This document shows, piece after piece, positions 34,856-46,599 of a DNA stretch of 64,000 nt. Every line of letters starts with the position of its first letter. The stretch's first letter is position 1. Position numbers and translations under genes: made by a program. The notes beneath the pieces are model-generated. The model made no database searches. It was not told the DNA's origin and was given only the letters and a program-made list of their open reading frames with translations. Origin of the DNA: Sabethes cyaneus (Eukaryota > Arthropoda > Insecta > Diptera > Culicidae); the NCBI RefSeq assembly GCF_943734655.1, contig NC_071355.1, forward strand, positions 200,836,939 through 200,900,938, read 5' to 3'.

Positions 34856-35096
34856 CACTCAAAAAAATCAGCACGTCAAGTTTACGTGAAAACATAGGTA
34901 ATTCTCATCCATCACACTTTTCATGTAACATTCACGTGAATTGTTGGTAACTCGCATTTATACTAACCAGTTTACGTGCGATCCCGGTAATTTGTATCAA
35001 TTTTCCCCTTAACTAGTACATGAAGCTCACGTAAGTTGCTGTACAGAAGTTTACATGATTTTTCAAGTGGATGCGACGTGCCGATTTTTTTGAGTG
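34856..35096. mobile_element. MITE with CACTCAAAAAAATC TIR (TA TSD)
   Basis: CACTCAAAAAAATCAGCACG on the left; inverse CGTGCCGATTTTTTTGAGTG on the right; TA at 34854-34855 and 35097-35098. The uninterrupted left arm of the host foldback shows a single TA at the equivalent point (ATTTATTCTATGC), confirming the duplication. Interior has several CACGTGAA/GTTTACGTG motifs. Confidence 0.85.
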
Positions 35097-35269
35097 TAGA
35101 ATAAATAAGTGTCGTATTGCTTTGCCGTTTGACTGTCCTGCCGAAAACATAAAGTTTGGAATCATCAATACTCGATAGCTCCACTTCGATAATTTATCAG
35201 TAGCTCAGCCTTGCCAAAACACAATCCGTTTTCTTTTCACTATTCTACAACTGTGTTCTACAGAACACT

Positions 35270-35575
35270 ACAGCTGTAGCGTACTTCCACAACACAGATA
35301 TACTATTGGTCTACATTCAATCGCGCTCGTAAGAAATCTTGTAAGGATGAGGCGATGTTGTCTCTTTTCTGGCACACTTTCCTAGCACAGACATCAAATC
35401 TGGGTCAGGGTTTAATCGCGGTCTTAAGAATTCTTATTGAAAGGAAAAGTCTTTTGTCACTTTTCTGGCGTACTTCCCAAGCAGGGACATCAAATTGGTC
35501 TGGGATCAGTCGTTGTAAAGAAACTTCAACCTGTTGGGACGAGGAGATTATGTGACTTTATTTCTAACATGGAAG
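35270..35575 (+). repeat. ~100-bp tandem repeat family, locus 1
   Basis: About three units, each with ACATCAAAT.TGG, a CGTCGTAAG/CGGTCTTAAG step, TTCA/TTCGACCTGTTGGGACG, TTTGTCACTTTTCTGG and CTTCCCAAGCA. The same unit is tandem at 53915-54215 and 57590-57870. Confidence 0.8.
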
Positions 35576-37195
35576 TACATACTCGAAATCACATAAACAA
35601 ATCTGGCCTGATTCTTGAACAGGTCCTAACTGCAAATGAGAGATTCTCTTCGTGTCTCCTCTCTTTCGCTTATGACGATGACGCAAATATAATTGACAGC
35701 ATCTTTTCCGTACGAAATGATTGTTGGTGCCATAAGCGTAAAGGGTAAAGAACCGGTTTTAAGCAGTCTAAGCGGGTCACTGATTGTTTTATCTTATTAC
35801 AAGCGATGGGTTGACTAAATGGGGGATATCAGCATATCAATCTTCTTGCTACCTTTAGTTTTTCAAGCTGTTACCACTGGAAGACACTATTATTGAACTA
35901 AACTTTTTATTTTTCGCTTTAAAAGTTGGAACGATGGAACTAATTTTGATCAGACCGAACATATTTTCACCCTCAAGGTGCTTTTTTAAGCAGTCCTGAA
36001 ATCTGAATTTTTAAACGCCCCCATAGAAAATCCCTCGAGCTTTTCCTCCTATTCAGTAAGTTCGCGTTCCTATCCGCGACCTACTAATCGGCATCTGCAA
36101 AATGCCATATGCTTAAATTGTTTATCGGGGCATGTAATCAGTGCTGAAAAATGTGATGGATTGGTTAGTAGCGAGGTGGCGATTTCCTTCAGCAGCTGGA
36201 AAATGTACGTTTTTGGACAACAATTTTTAATTCATCATTAAATTTTTTTGCGGAAACCCAGTAAATTGTGTTTGTGTGAATTAAATCTATAGTTAAGTGA
36301 TTTGTGAAGATGCCCAGCTAGCATTTTCATATGTATAAAAAAGGTAAAAATCAGCATTACGTACAGATATACATGCTAATAAATCGTATTTCATGCGCAA
36401 AATTGGCATATCCGTACTATTTTGGAGGCGACATACTTGATTACGAATAATTTTGAGCGTTACGACTATATAAGTATTTATATACGATAATATCCGATTA
36501 AGCGCGAGTCGCTCCGTACTACTATACGATTTTGTGCTGAAAATCGTATGTATGTCAGTTATTATCATTATATACGATAGAAAATCAACTTGGTCTCACT
36601 TTATCCAGCTTTAGTTACGACTTCGAGTTTGATAGGAGATATTTACGATAATTTTCGTACATTGATATACGAGTTGGTGCTAGCTGGGTGTTCCTATCAA
36701 AAGATTTTGAAAATATGAATAAAAAAGTGCATTTTCGGTTAATTTATTTTCAACGGATTAAAATAAGTGACACTGCTTATCTCGTCCCTTACCCAAATTG
36801 TTGAGATCGTAGTAAGCGTAAGAGAGGAAACATAAAGAGATTATCTCATTTGCAATTAACCTATTCAAAAATCAGGCGTGAAATGGTATATTTAACTGTC
36901 GTCCCTACTTCTGAAGAAAGTTGATCACAAAGAAAATGTATGGGGATATTTGACCTTGGACTTTTCGTTCGCTAATTAGTAATTGAAAAAGAAAATTATT
37001 AAAGAAACCACATAACTGCTACATCTATTATGAGTCGATCGGTATCCAAACCATAAAAATTCATACATAACTGGCAGAGCTATTAGCGTTTAAAATCTTT
37101 TATATTTTCGTAACGGTAACTAGCATCTAAATTATAGAATGACAACCTGCAATAAGACGTAGTCCTACGTCAAAATACGGGGTAAAAAATTTATG
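35576..37195 (+). repeat. Module downstream of the tandem repeat, locus 1
   Basis: 36890-37195 matches 54216-54500 (ATCGGTATCCAAACCAT, TATTTTCGTAAC, GTAGTCCTACGTC-like end), and both follow the ~100-bp tandem. 35745-35990 matches 48230-48475 inverted. 35605-35690 and 36795-36890 are inverted copies of each other (TGCAAATGAGA, TCTCTTTCGCTTA). Non-coding. Confidence 0.7.
36313..36688. mobile_element. MITE with CCCAGCTAGCA ends
   Basis: CCCAGCTAGCA and its exact inverse TGCTAGCTGGG bound 376 bp rich in ATACGAT/ATCGTAT motifs. The flanking dinucleotide is TG on both sides. Inserted in the locus 1 module. Confidence 0.75.
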
Positions 37196-37588
37196 AAAAT
37201 AAATAAGATCACAAAATTTAAACAAAATTGGGGCACTTTATGATTCCGATAGATCTTTTTTTTCATGAAATTGCTGTGTAAATACGAGTAAGTTGTTATG
37301 AAGTTTCTTATATAAATGGGACTGTTATGCGAGTAGCGGCAGTTGAGTAAACAAGTAAAAACAAGTTGTAAAAGAAAATGTAAATCCTAAACATATACAT
37401 AGCCTGTTGATGGTCTGCTTTATAGGCTTTTGGGAATGTTAAACTTTGCATAATTTGCTGTAATGCCATTCTATTTGATGCATACCAATAAAGTTTTCTC
37501 TGATAAATTTCATCAATTTTTATTTTACTTTTGACCGGTAAAATCAATTCTTATGACATTTCGCGGATATATTGGCAGTGTTAAAACT
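37196..37588. other. AT-rich, unassigned
   Basis: A 79-codon minus ORF (37308-37547) has no recognisable domain. No repeat match seen. Confidence 0.35.
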
Positions 37589-38045
37589 TCCCGTTTGATA
37601 CTAAAATAATTGAAACTAGATAAATTATCTTGGTTAATATCGTTATAAATTATTGTAAATTTTAATGTGTTGTACACGATTGCTCATAACGTTCAAATTA
37701 CTCGTCCAATCAAAAACCAATTCAGTAGTGATCTGTGAGACTATATAACCCTTCAAATGAGACTAATAACGCATGAATTAAATTTTCCATCGCTAAGAAA
37801 CAGGCGCTAATTATTACCTAGTCAAAACGCATTTTCAAGCATAACTTAAAAACTACTGGTTGGTTTTCAATAAAAATGCGTGGAGAATTTAGTGATAGCA
37901 ACAGCTTTCAGCTTTCATTTGGTGCTGCGTTGATCGTTGAAATCGGTTGTGTGGTTCCGGAGAAAATGGTGTCACGTACTTTTCACATTTTTGATTATAA
38001 CTTTTAAACGAAACGTTGAATGCGAAAAAAAGTGAGACATAAGTA
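37589..38045 (+). repeat. Interspersed repeat, copy of 440-900
   Basis: Matches 480-895 (ATAATT.AAACTAGATAAAT, TAATGTGTTGTA, GTTTTCAATAAAA, CGGAGAAAAT.GTGTCACGTA). Lacks the CA-run end. Confidence 0.8.
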
Positions 38046-38282
38046 ATAGCATTGAATTCTTATAAAATTATAACAGTTGCTTCAGAAAAGCTTCTCCATT
38101 TAAAAGCACTTTATAGTGAGAAAAAAATATTTGGGTTTCAAGGGATCCCTACGCAAATACAAAAAAAAATATTTTCTTTATTTCAAATCTAAAATGATTC
38201 TCATGTTTCGATATCAATTCCGCTTTATCTAATCAATTAAAGTCAGTTAAAGTCTCAGTCTGATTTCGTAACCTCTGAAGAA
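38046..38282. other. AT-rich spacer
   Basis: Nothing recognised. Confidence 0.3.
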
Positions 38283-38512
38283 TGGTTGACAGCAACACCG
38301 GAACTTAACCCATCGAATTACTTTGTATATGACTACATGCTTAGTAGGATTAGCAGTACAAAATGGAATACATTCGGATGTATTGAGCGAGATTGGAAAC
38401 GATACGGAACAATACGTCACAAAATGTCGCTACGATGCCTTTACTACACGTTTGTGCCTAGCAATCAAAGCCACGAAAAAAAACAGTTTGAATTGCACCA
38501 ATCTGTTGTACA
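38283..38512 (+). pseudogene. Mariner-like transposase C-terminus
   Basis: PELNPSNYFVYDYMLSRISS matches the mariner block (S)PDLNPxDYFVWxxL at the last catalytic acidic residue of the DDE/D domain that cuts and joins transposon ends. After a frameshift, YDAFTTRLCLAIKATKKN matches the C-terminal F..RL..CI.A.G.HFE. The expected Asp after SP is Glu. Only the last third of a transposase is present and no TIR was found, so it is an isolated relic. Confidence 0.75.
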
Positions 38513-41500
38513 CTTAAGTGCGTAAGCTTTAGATAGAAGTGTAATTCATTGATATTCGTGAGCACGATTCACGTACCTATTTTGTTTTATTGACGCAAAA
38601 CTTGAATCGCACTGTAGTAACTATAAAAAGGGCAATGGGCCGTCTCAAGGCGGACCTCTAAGACCACAGATTCACGTATGATAGCATACTTAGAATAAAA
38701 TGATCGGCTTTAAAATTTTACTGCAAGCAGTTCGAAAGCTCTGTTTGAAATTGATTTCTTTCCAAAGAAAGAAAAACGTTAATCCTGATGCTATAGCATC
38801 AGTAAAAAGAGAAGAAATAGTAAATTTACATGTAAAAACATTAATAGCTTGATCATCAATGGCGTACCCAGACTGGGACATGAAAAAAAATCAGGTTTTG
38901 ACATTCCCCGGATAACCCGGAATATCTACTGCGGTGTTCGCTGGCTATCTGCAATTTTCCCATCGAATGCCAATCGGTTTCATCAGAAAATGTCTTACGT
39001 TGTAGAAGAAGTTATCACCGACAGCAGTGCGGCCAGTTCATACAAACGTTTTAACATATTTAGGGTTGCCAGTTGTGCAAATTCAAAACTGACCACCTTA
39101 GTTTGCATGAGGAATCGTTCCAATTAGCGGGGGTTTACGGTAACGGTTCTTTCCTTTATGAAAAGATGGTGGTGCATTTGCTGCAAAGCTGGCGATAAAT
39201 TGATTTGACTGAAGATAAACTAGTAAAGTTCCAATCACTGAAGTATGACAGGAATATGAACTATCCAAGGTGGCTACCTTAAGGAACAACAAATTTACTA
39301 TATTTCTTAAAATAAAATTGCTCAATTTTGCCTTTGTTTGTTAAGCAACAAAACATTTCCAGGGTGAAGCTGAGCGTTTCAGAAAGGTTTTTTCGGTAAA
39401 ACTTGTAATCAGTTTCAAATATCATCAGGTGGATGGCCCAATCAATTGCAGGTAATTTAATTGTGTCGGACCGTTTTTCGTTGATGCAATAATTTTACAC
39501 ATTATTATTAATAGTTGGTATTTTTAAATTATGAAATCGATTGGCTAATCGACATTGATTGTTGTTCCAAACCCGAATTGAACTGAAAAGTGTTTCGTGT
39601 CAATATCAAACTGCCAGTGTGATTGAACTTCACCAGTCATCCAGATGACCGTGCCCGTTGTATTTTCATTAATTATGCCATAAACTGTAACCATGATTGA
39701 AATTGCCGAATTGTTGAGTCATTAGGATATAAGTGTCTTGTTTGTTGGTAGATTTCATCGTATTTGCGTTTTAAAAAAACATCTCGGTATTAAAAAGACA
39801 TTTTATTTTTATTATTCATACCTGATACAAATATTTCGTAATATCGCCGTTGGTTTTTGAAAATGTACCGCCCGGCGGGACCCGGGCAAATCGCTGCTCT
39901 CCGGACTGCGCAGCCATAATATCCGGGAGGAAACGAGCAAATTAAGCACCTATTACGGCCAATTTGGCAGTAGCTTATTTGCTGTGTTTGGAACAATCCT
40001 GCAGAACTTTTTGGTTTAATTTGCCCAGTTTTCGCATTTTTACGAAACGGAACGAGAACTGACAGTAACTACCGCCATGCAACGCAAACGGGCTGTTTGT
40101 CAGTGTGGAGATTCTGGGAAAAATCATCTTGAGTATGAACAAAAAAAGGAGCCAAGTAAAAGTGTTGTTGTAAATGATCAGCCACAAAAAAGTTGTAAAA
40201 TTCTTATTTAAGGTAAAGTTTGGTAAGGCCAGTCGCGAGAAAAGGGATGGCGGACAACTGCCCACCAAATCGCCACCGAATGAATGATTATGGCGCCATA
40301 TAGTTAATTTGGGCTGAGGCCCCCTCCCCCGAACGCGACGTTCTGGCTACGTCGTTATCATACTCGTAATATTATTTCGACTCTATATGATACACTTGAA
40401 TCAAGGCCGAAGTCACATTTAGACGTGAAATGATATTTTCACGAATCAAGGCTGAATTTAGTCATTTGATCAATTGCTGAAGGTTAAATTAGGTGTTGGT
40501 ATTATTAACTTCCCATACAGAAAATCAAACTGAAATTGTAGCATAATAAAAAAAATTCGTAAACTTTTCATATTTGCGGTAAGCCTGACAGAAATTAAAT
40601 TTATTTTCACCGCCTCACCTCTTCAGCCATTAAATCGAGTACAAAAATGGTGATGTTGATTGAATGAGCCCTCTTTGACAGCCACACTCTGCTAGCTACC
40701 CTCCTAGCAGGGCACACACAACACAACACAACACAACCCAACAACCGTCAGAAATGATAATTTGTTTCAGTCAGCACGGCTACCAACAGCACTGCTACCA
40801 ACTACCAGCCAGCCAGCGGTCGGCGTCACGGTGTGCGTGCCCGTTCAGGCGATTGCCAAATGAAAGAAGGAGCTGAAAGGATTTAAGTTTTGTTTAAATT
40901 ACGTGTCAGGTAAGAAATTAGATTGCAGAATGGCGCCGCTTCGTGGGGAAACCATTATAATAAAATGTCAAAATATTTTCAAACACAGTTCGGGCTCGGA
41001 GTGTCGTCGGCGGAAGGAGGTAACAACAAGGGCGAAGTGTGATGGCTAACGAATTTCTGCCTTTATTCATATTTTATGTTCATCACTACGACGGTGCGTA
41101 GTGTTGCAAACTCACTTTATTGTAATTAATTAGGCGTGTTCATTAGCTCATTAGGAAAAATATTATTACTCAACATTCAACATTTGGGTCATTAAGATGT
41201 TTAATTCCGCTGTTTAGCCACAGCACCTAGGTAGTTAGCTTTTGCTACAAATTTGTTCAAATGAATTTATGAATATTTAACGAATCGCGGAGGACCCACC
41301 TTGATGAACTCGTTGGTTGCTCGTTAACTGGCGGCAGTCCAGATACCCGTGTATAGGTATTCGTGTAATTCTGCTGGCTACCGTTTTCCGCGCAAGATGT
41401 TCCACATCGACAAACTCCCGCCTTTTTTCGTTGGCATTGGCGGATATGCATCGCCGTCGATGGGCGAACTTAGAAACGAATCCAGCCGGAGATAAGTGCC

Positions 41501-42125
41501 GAAGAAAACAAACCTCCAGTCAGGCGTAAATAATCGGCTTAGTTCTGTTGAGGCAATTTCGCTTATTGCTCAAATCCAATCAATTTCGTTTTGTTCTGGT
41601 GCGCGCGCGAGTTCCATCAGTCAGTCCCGGGTCTCAGGGAAACCGGGGCTCGCTCATCAGCCGGGGCCGGGGTATAGGTTTATATACATTTTTTTTAATG
41701 TTACTGAATGGATTTCGTTCCCTCGGTTCTGCCTCGCAGCACCGGTAAGGATTCAATTTATAGTGCATTTAACGCAAAATAATCGTAAAAATATCGATTT
41801 TATTGGCCGCGCCTAAGCCGGGGCCGCGCTGTGAAATGCGCTAAATCTCCGGCTCAATAGCAAAATTTATTGGGATTAATGGCGAAGCCGACGGACCGGT
41901 CAATGTCAGCCCAGTTTATCATTTGCGCTAATGATACGAGTTATGGGATTAGATTGCAACTGCGGCCGAGAAGGGTTTCGGCCGGGCGTGAAGGTTCGGC
42001 GCAGAAACGTATGCTTCTACCTAGTGGAAGTGCGATTCATGTGTGCACTTGGCTATGTTGCTCAAGCAATAAGTTTTTTTTCCTCTTCTAAGTGCAGAAT
42101 AATGAATGTAAAGAATTCAATAGAA
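38513..42125. other. Single-copy-looking sequence
   Basis: About 3.6 kb without recognised transposons. GC-richer patches occur at 39860-39920 (CGCCCGGCGGGACCCGGGC), 40320-40340, 40700-40860 (ACACAACACAACACAAC, AGCCAGCCAGCGG) and 41590-41830 (CAGTCAGTCCCGGG, GGGGCCGGGG). The ORFs there overlap on both strands and carry no recognised domain. The patches could mark regulatory DNA or non-coding exons. Confidence 0.4.
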
Positions 42126-42127
42126 CA

Positions 42128-42235
42128 ATAATAACTCTTGGCTTCTAACGAGCCAGTCATTGTATGTTCGAATCTGCGCTGAAAGATTAAGCAGAACCGC
42201 AGCCCTAGCCTTGCGATTGTAATACTCATTAAAAG
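42128..42235 (+). mobile_element. tRNA-derived SINE fragment, copy 3
   Basis: TTGGCTTCTAACGAGCCAGT, box B-like TGTTCGAATCTGCG and GCCCTAGCCTTGCGATTGTA match the 5' half of the SINE family with an internal deletion. The 3' tail is missing. Confidence 0.6.
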
Positions 42236-42718
42236 CCTAGAAGTGAATCGATATCGAAAGGTCAAGTTTCCGCTAGACTTAAGGTTAAGGTTTTCTTTTC
42301 TAATCGACACTAATGACTAACCGGTAGACGTACAAAAAGATCACTTAGTGAAAGTGAATAATATTGTTTCTCACCGACACCGACAATACCGACAAACGAT
42401 AGCATGTGACTGGTCGATAGTTTTTCGATCGTAACTCAGGGACAAGGAACCTTTGAAAGATTCACAAAAATAGTCAATCAATATCATGAGAGTCACATCA
42501 TAAGTCACATTATATTACATTTAATCCTTATATATCATAAAAAATAGTGCGAAATTAAAATAGCATCACCTTGACAAAAACGACATTGGCTCTCATTTGA
42601 CAGCTCTATGTTTTGGTTGAAAACCGCAACATTAGAACTTGAATCAAAGTGTGTTTATTTGAGTCAAAGTGTATTTACTGGAGTGTGTTTACTTTGTTTA
42701 CGAAGTGTGTTTACTCAG
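42236..42718. other. Spacer and leader of the Tc1-like element
   Basis: 42600-42718 has recurrent AAAGTGTGTTTA/GTGTTTACT units just before the transposase start and may be the element's left end, but no matching right TIR was found. Confidence 0.4.
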
Positions 42719-44054
42719 TATGTGTCGATCGAAGTTACTTTCGTTCGAGGAAAACATTAAAATAAAAGCCTGCCTTGATGCAGGCCTCCCTAACAGAGCA
42801 ACCGTATGGAAAATTCATCGAGCACACACAGCGGTTGGAAGCTGCTTGTAAAATGGTGATAAACTGAATCGTATCGAGAAACATGGGAAGAAAATCAAGC
42901 TCTCCCCTAAGGATAAACGGAGAATTCGTAGGATTGCCGTGAACCAGGAAAGAACAGCATCACAAATTCGTACAGAATTGGAACTTGTGGTCCCAGCATC
43001 GAAGGTACTGTTAAAACATATGCGAGAGTGTATTAGTGACACCTGGCTGCGTAAACGACTTGGAAAACCCAATTTGACGAAAAAATTCTTTTGGACCGAC
43101 GATTAGAGTAATGTTATTATCAGCGATGGTTCAATCACTTAGACTCAATTTTGATTCATTTGAAAGTACCACCTCAACCGAGCAAAATTTGACAAAGTGA
43201 TATATGAGACATTTGTAAAACTAGTTATTATCTACAATTTTTTTAAACAAAGTTTTGCTGTATCTTTTGTAATTACGGCGCTACAATGCTAGTAACTCTT
43301 TAGTGTCTAAATGAAAGTTCATTTAGTTACTAAAGAGGTACTAGGGTTGTAGAATCGTAAATACAAAAGATACAGCAAAACTTTATTCAGCAAAATTGTA
43401 GATAACAACTAGTTCTACAAATGTCCCATATGCTACTTTTTCAAATTTTGCTCGGCTGAGACGGTAGTGTCAAATGAATCAAAATTGAGTCAAAGTTATT
43501 GAACCATCCTTGGTTATTATTTCCGATGAAAAACAAGTTCAACTTTGATGGACCAGATAGCTGGCAGTACTAGTGGCATAATGATCCAAAATTTACGATG
43601 AGCAGGAACTTTGGTGGTGGTGTGCTGGGGAGGTGTTTCCTTTCGAGGAAAACTTCCTTCGGCATGGATTACAACGAAAATGAAATCGGAGGACTACATA
43701 GAAATGCTGGGAATAAGCTTGATTGAACAAGGCGAGGCATTAATGGGTCCAGACTTTATTTTCCAGCTGTAATCCTCAACTCAAAACTGGCCCAACAGTA
43801 GTGTGCTGATAAATAAATCGAAGTTCTCGACTGGCCAGCCTGTTCCCCGGATCTGAATTCGACCGAGAGCCTCTGGTACGTCTTTGCACGTCGTTTTTAC
43901 GAAAAAGGCAAGCATTTTGGCAACGTAAACCAGCTCGAAAGTCGGATTCATTAGTGCTGAGAGTAGATCTCACAAGAAACCCTTGAAATACTGGTTTTGT
44001 CCATGAAATCGCGTCTAATTGAAGTCATCCGTAAGAATGGTTTATACACATGAC
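42719..44054 (+). pseudogene. Tc1-like transposase pseudogene
   Basis: ATG at 42719 opens MCRSKLLSFEENIKIKACLD, an N-terminal helix-turn-helix (LPNRATVWKIHRAHTAVG). RIRRIAVNQERTASQIRTEL and RECISDTWLRKRLGKPN follow. After the MITE insert come IISDEKQ (first catalytic Asp), WWWCAGE (family VMVWGG), then SKLAQQ, IEVLDWPACSPDLN and TESLW (catalytic Glu), ending SMKSRLIEVIRKNGLYT. The family usually runs about 340 residues, as here. The segment with the second Asp (DNAP) has decayed, and there are many stops and frameshifts, so it is inactive. These cut-and-paste enzymes insert at TA. Confidence 0.9.
43121..43512. mobile_element. hAT-like MITE with 8-bp TSD inside the Tc1 gene
   Basis: GTTATTAT at 43113-43120 and 43513-43520 flank the 392-bp insert. 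Ends CAGCGATGGTTCAATCACTT and inverse of CAAGGATGGTTCAATAACTT. A long foldback: CGAGCAAAATTTGA, TTTTGCTGTATCTTTTGTA and AGTAACTCTTTAGTG each recur inverted. Removing one duplication and the insert rejoins the transposase codons. Sister copy at 30510. Confidence 0.95.
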
Positions 44055-44059
44055 GACAG

Positions 44060-44567
44060 TTGATAATTTATCTGTTTTCGAGGGGAAAATTGGGTGACGC
44101 TTCTTTTATTTCAACTGTTATTCAATGGTTTTGAATACTTTTCCCCAATATTTTTCGAAACTTGCAATAGATTTCCCTGCCTGCCAAAAGAATGTTTCCC
44201 CAAGTATGCCTTCGTCAGAGCCCGAAAAGTGTTGATCGGCCTTGGAACATTCGGGAGAATCCTTCATGTCTTTGGTGCGAATTCGACTTCATTGGTTTTG
44301 TACCAAAATAGCGTATTCTTTGCGTAATGTACTAATGCCATACCTGGCCAAAACAGTACCGGGACACCATCATGTTTCTCGATCGATGTCCATGCGCCTC
44401 TCCAAGCATTCCCTGGTGTAAAGAATGGCTTTGTATGTAAAGCGCCATTCCCTTTTTGCCATGCTGTGCCAAAAAATTGGGCTTATCGGTATCGTCAATA
44501 TTTTACCCATCACGAACGTAACAGAACTGGTCACCCGGAAGCGTCTTGCAGTCATATTTCAAATAAG
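44060..44567 (-). pseudogene. Tc1/mariner transposase fragment, second type
   Basis: Minus-strand order: SSVTFVMGKILTIPISPIFW, RECLERRMDIDRE, then, frame-shifted, HDGVPVLFWPGMALVHYAKN, WYKTNEVEFAPKT, RILPNVPRPINTF. This resembles the FWPDLASxHYxK...W...N.V.FVPK..NPPN.P..RPIE.FW block of rosa/DD41D-like Tc1/mariner relatives. Asp in FWPD is Gly and Glu in RPIE is lost. It lies back to back with the Tc1-like pseudogene and is cut upstream by the SINE at 44582. Confidence 0.75.
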
Positions 44568-44581
44568 TAAATTAATTACTT

Positions 44582-44793
44582 GCCTCCCAGTTGGCTTCGA
44601 GGTATGACGCTGGCCTGATAAGCAAGTCGTCGTATGGTCGAATCTCGGTTGGGAGAGGCTGTTAGAGTCAATGGGATCGTAGCAACTGGCCTTGCAATTG
44701 TCCTGTACTCTAACAGCTGGCTGCGAAGTTTGTCGTATAAAAAAAGAAGGTCAAGTTTCGATAACGGAATGTAGCACTTAGGCTTTGCTTCTT
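44582..44793 (+). mobile_element. tRNA-derived SINE, copy 4 (full, 14-bp TSD)
   Basis: Flanked by TAAATTAATTACTT at 44568-44581 and 44794-44807. Box A-like TATGACGCTGGCCTGAT (44603) and box B-like GGTCGAATCTC (44636) mark an internal Pol III promoter. Then AGGCTGTTAGAGTCAATGGG, TTGTCCTGTACTCTAACAGC, TCGATAACGGAATGTAGCAC and tail GGCTTTGCTTCTT. Non-coding; moved by a partner LINE. Confidence 0.93.
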
Positions 44794-44807
44794 TAAATTA
44801 ATTACTT

Positions 44808-46599
44808 ACAGGCCCTTCGTTTCACAGATGAGAATTTTGTTGCACTCCGTTTTTGCCTTTACATATCCTTTAGGTCTGGACACGGTCAACGTTACTCTTC
44901 GATATTCACAGTTCTTTGATCACGGTCAGGGCTTTAACCGATCCATTCTTCTACAACAGCCACACCACCACGCATTCACACCGTCCGTTTAGTGGTGGAA
45001 TACGAATGCCATGCATAATACAACCAACGGCAAAATCATACCTCCGATTCTACAGCACAACGAATGCGTTCTGATCTTTTTTTTTGTATTTTTGTTTCGA
45101 TCAAGTTTGCTTTACCGTTTGGAGCAAAAATGACTGCAAAACAGTCAATTGGCAGGCAGACACCCCACCAACGAAAAGGAACCAAGCTATCATATGACTC
45201 AATACTACAAAAAACAACCACTGCATGTGCACGGAATAAGGCGGGCCGACGCCGGGCGACAAATTTTTACAGTAGATAGTCGATTTGGAGACAAAAAGAG
45301 AAACGAAAAATAGGTCACCTTATGCTCCTGGTTAGCTAGCAGTTTACATTCTTTAATATGAACGCAAACCGGGAGAGCGACGCCGCGAAAGACGGAAAGG
45401 CAAATAGTAACAAGTCCAATGTAGCTTGAAAGTCATTAATAATAATGAAATGATGTGACAACTTAGTTGATAGTGTAACTTGATCATGTTTACAGTAAAA
45501 CGCTATACATTTTTTATCGCTCTACAACTTCAGAAATATTTGGTGAGTAAATCTCACCTCGATTGTTCTGTTGGTTCTGAAAAGGGCCGATCGTTTAATA
45601 ATTATAAACCGTGCCTGGAACCTTTATTGGAGCTTGTATACTTAATAATTCAAAATTGAAACCGCAGATGCTAGCTGATGTTGCTAGCTCGGAAGCGTCG
45701 CCTTTCAACGCTGTCGAAAGAACAAAATACGTACACCAAAAGTACGCTATTTTATTGACAACTTCAGAAATTGATGTGGCGAATCTGGTCTTCTTGTTTA
45801 TCACGATCGGCATAGCCTACCAATCCTAACAATTCATATACTCTTTCACGAAAGCTAAACAGACGAGTGTAGCTGCGGTACAAACGGTAAATACACCCTG
45901 CTGGGAACTCAAGATCAGCACGAATTGAATGGGACTTTGGCATTCCCTTTTTTGCCGCGTCCAGATATGCTGCATGACTTTTAATTTCAATCTACTGCAA
46001 AAGAAATAGCGTCAACTGAAGCGGTTCACCGAATTCCGGCTCGTTATATACCAGAACAACAATCGATGAAAAGGTTCGGTTACGTAAGTAACGAAATGGG
46101 AGTAATGAAATGAAAAATGGGACGGACTAAAGTTGTACTTTAAATGCATTGGAATAAAACAAGGACCAGTTGCTGCGAAGCAAGGTAACGCAAACCATCG
46201 GATTGCCTCCGAAAACCATGTCATTCGCAGGTTACCATCCGTAATGACAAATAATTGTACACAGCTTTACAAACAAACAACAATTTAATGGGGTTGCCAC
46301 TGCCGAACATTTAAGCCGTTCTGCTGCTAAAAAAACGACAAGAAAGTCCAAAGCCGTAACAGTTTTTTATCAATTACCAACAACCGTTCTTTTTAGCACA
46401 AAAACACTTTTGTGTATGAAGATATAAATGTATTGAGAACTGTCTGGGTTATCAGCATGTTACCACTTACTGATACTTGTTACATACAAAACAAATTGTC
46501 AGAGCTTTTTTAATAATAAAAATTAATCAGAAAACTGAATTATTATTAGCGTTCTAAACCTAACCTCTGAGTTAGATTTTTTGGCTTGACACCTACGAA
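44808..46599. other. Unassigned sequence
   Basis: 44808-45000 may continue the second Tc1/mariner relic on the minus strand, but no motif is clear. ORFs at 45064-45279, 45036-45221 and 45611-45829 / 45595-45813 are mirror frames and not recognised. No repeat match seen. Confidence 0.4.

Larger units (their letters stand above)
34418..35192. mobile_element. Foldback element with 12-bp flanking repeat
   Basis: Left arm 34418-34576 is the inverted complement of 34632-34699, 34838-34853 and 35097-35160, the right arm being cut by two MITEs. Landmarks: TATGTTTTCGGCAGGACAG, GACACTTATTTATTC, GTATCGTCTTTTGTC, TTTGAACTAGTCACATT. TTTATCAGTAGC flanks at 34406-34417 and 35193-35204. About 30 bp before the right flank is not paired, so the exact end is uncertain. 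It lies within the Jockey-like pseudogene. Confidence 0.75.

Noticed and set aside
42153..42200. tRNA gene suggested by TGTTCGAATCTG box B
   Set aside because: No cloverleaf can be read; it is part of the SINE family, as are the similar motifs at 44636, 54833 and 57005.
45036..45829. Pairs of mirror ORFs of 61-72 codons
   Set aside because: Opposite-strand overlaps without any motif; expected by chance.
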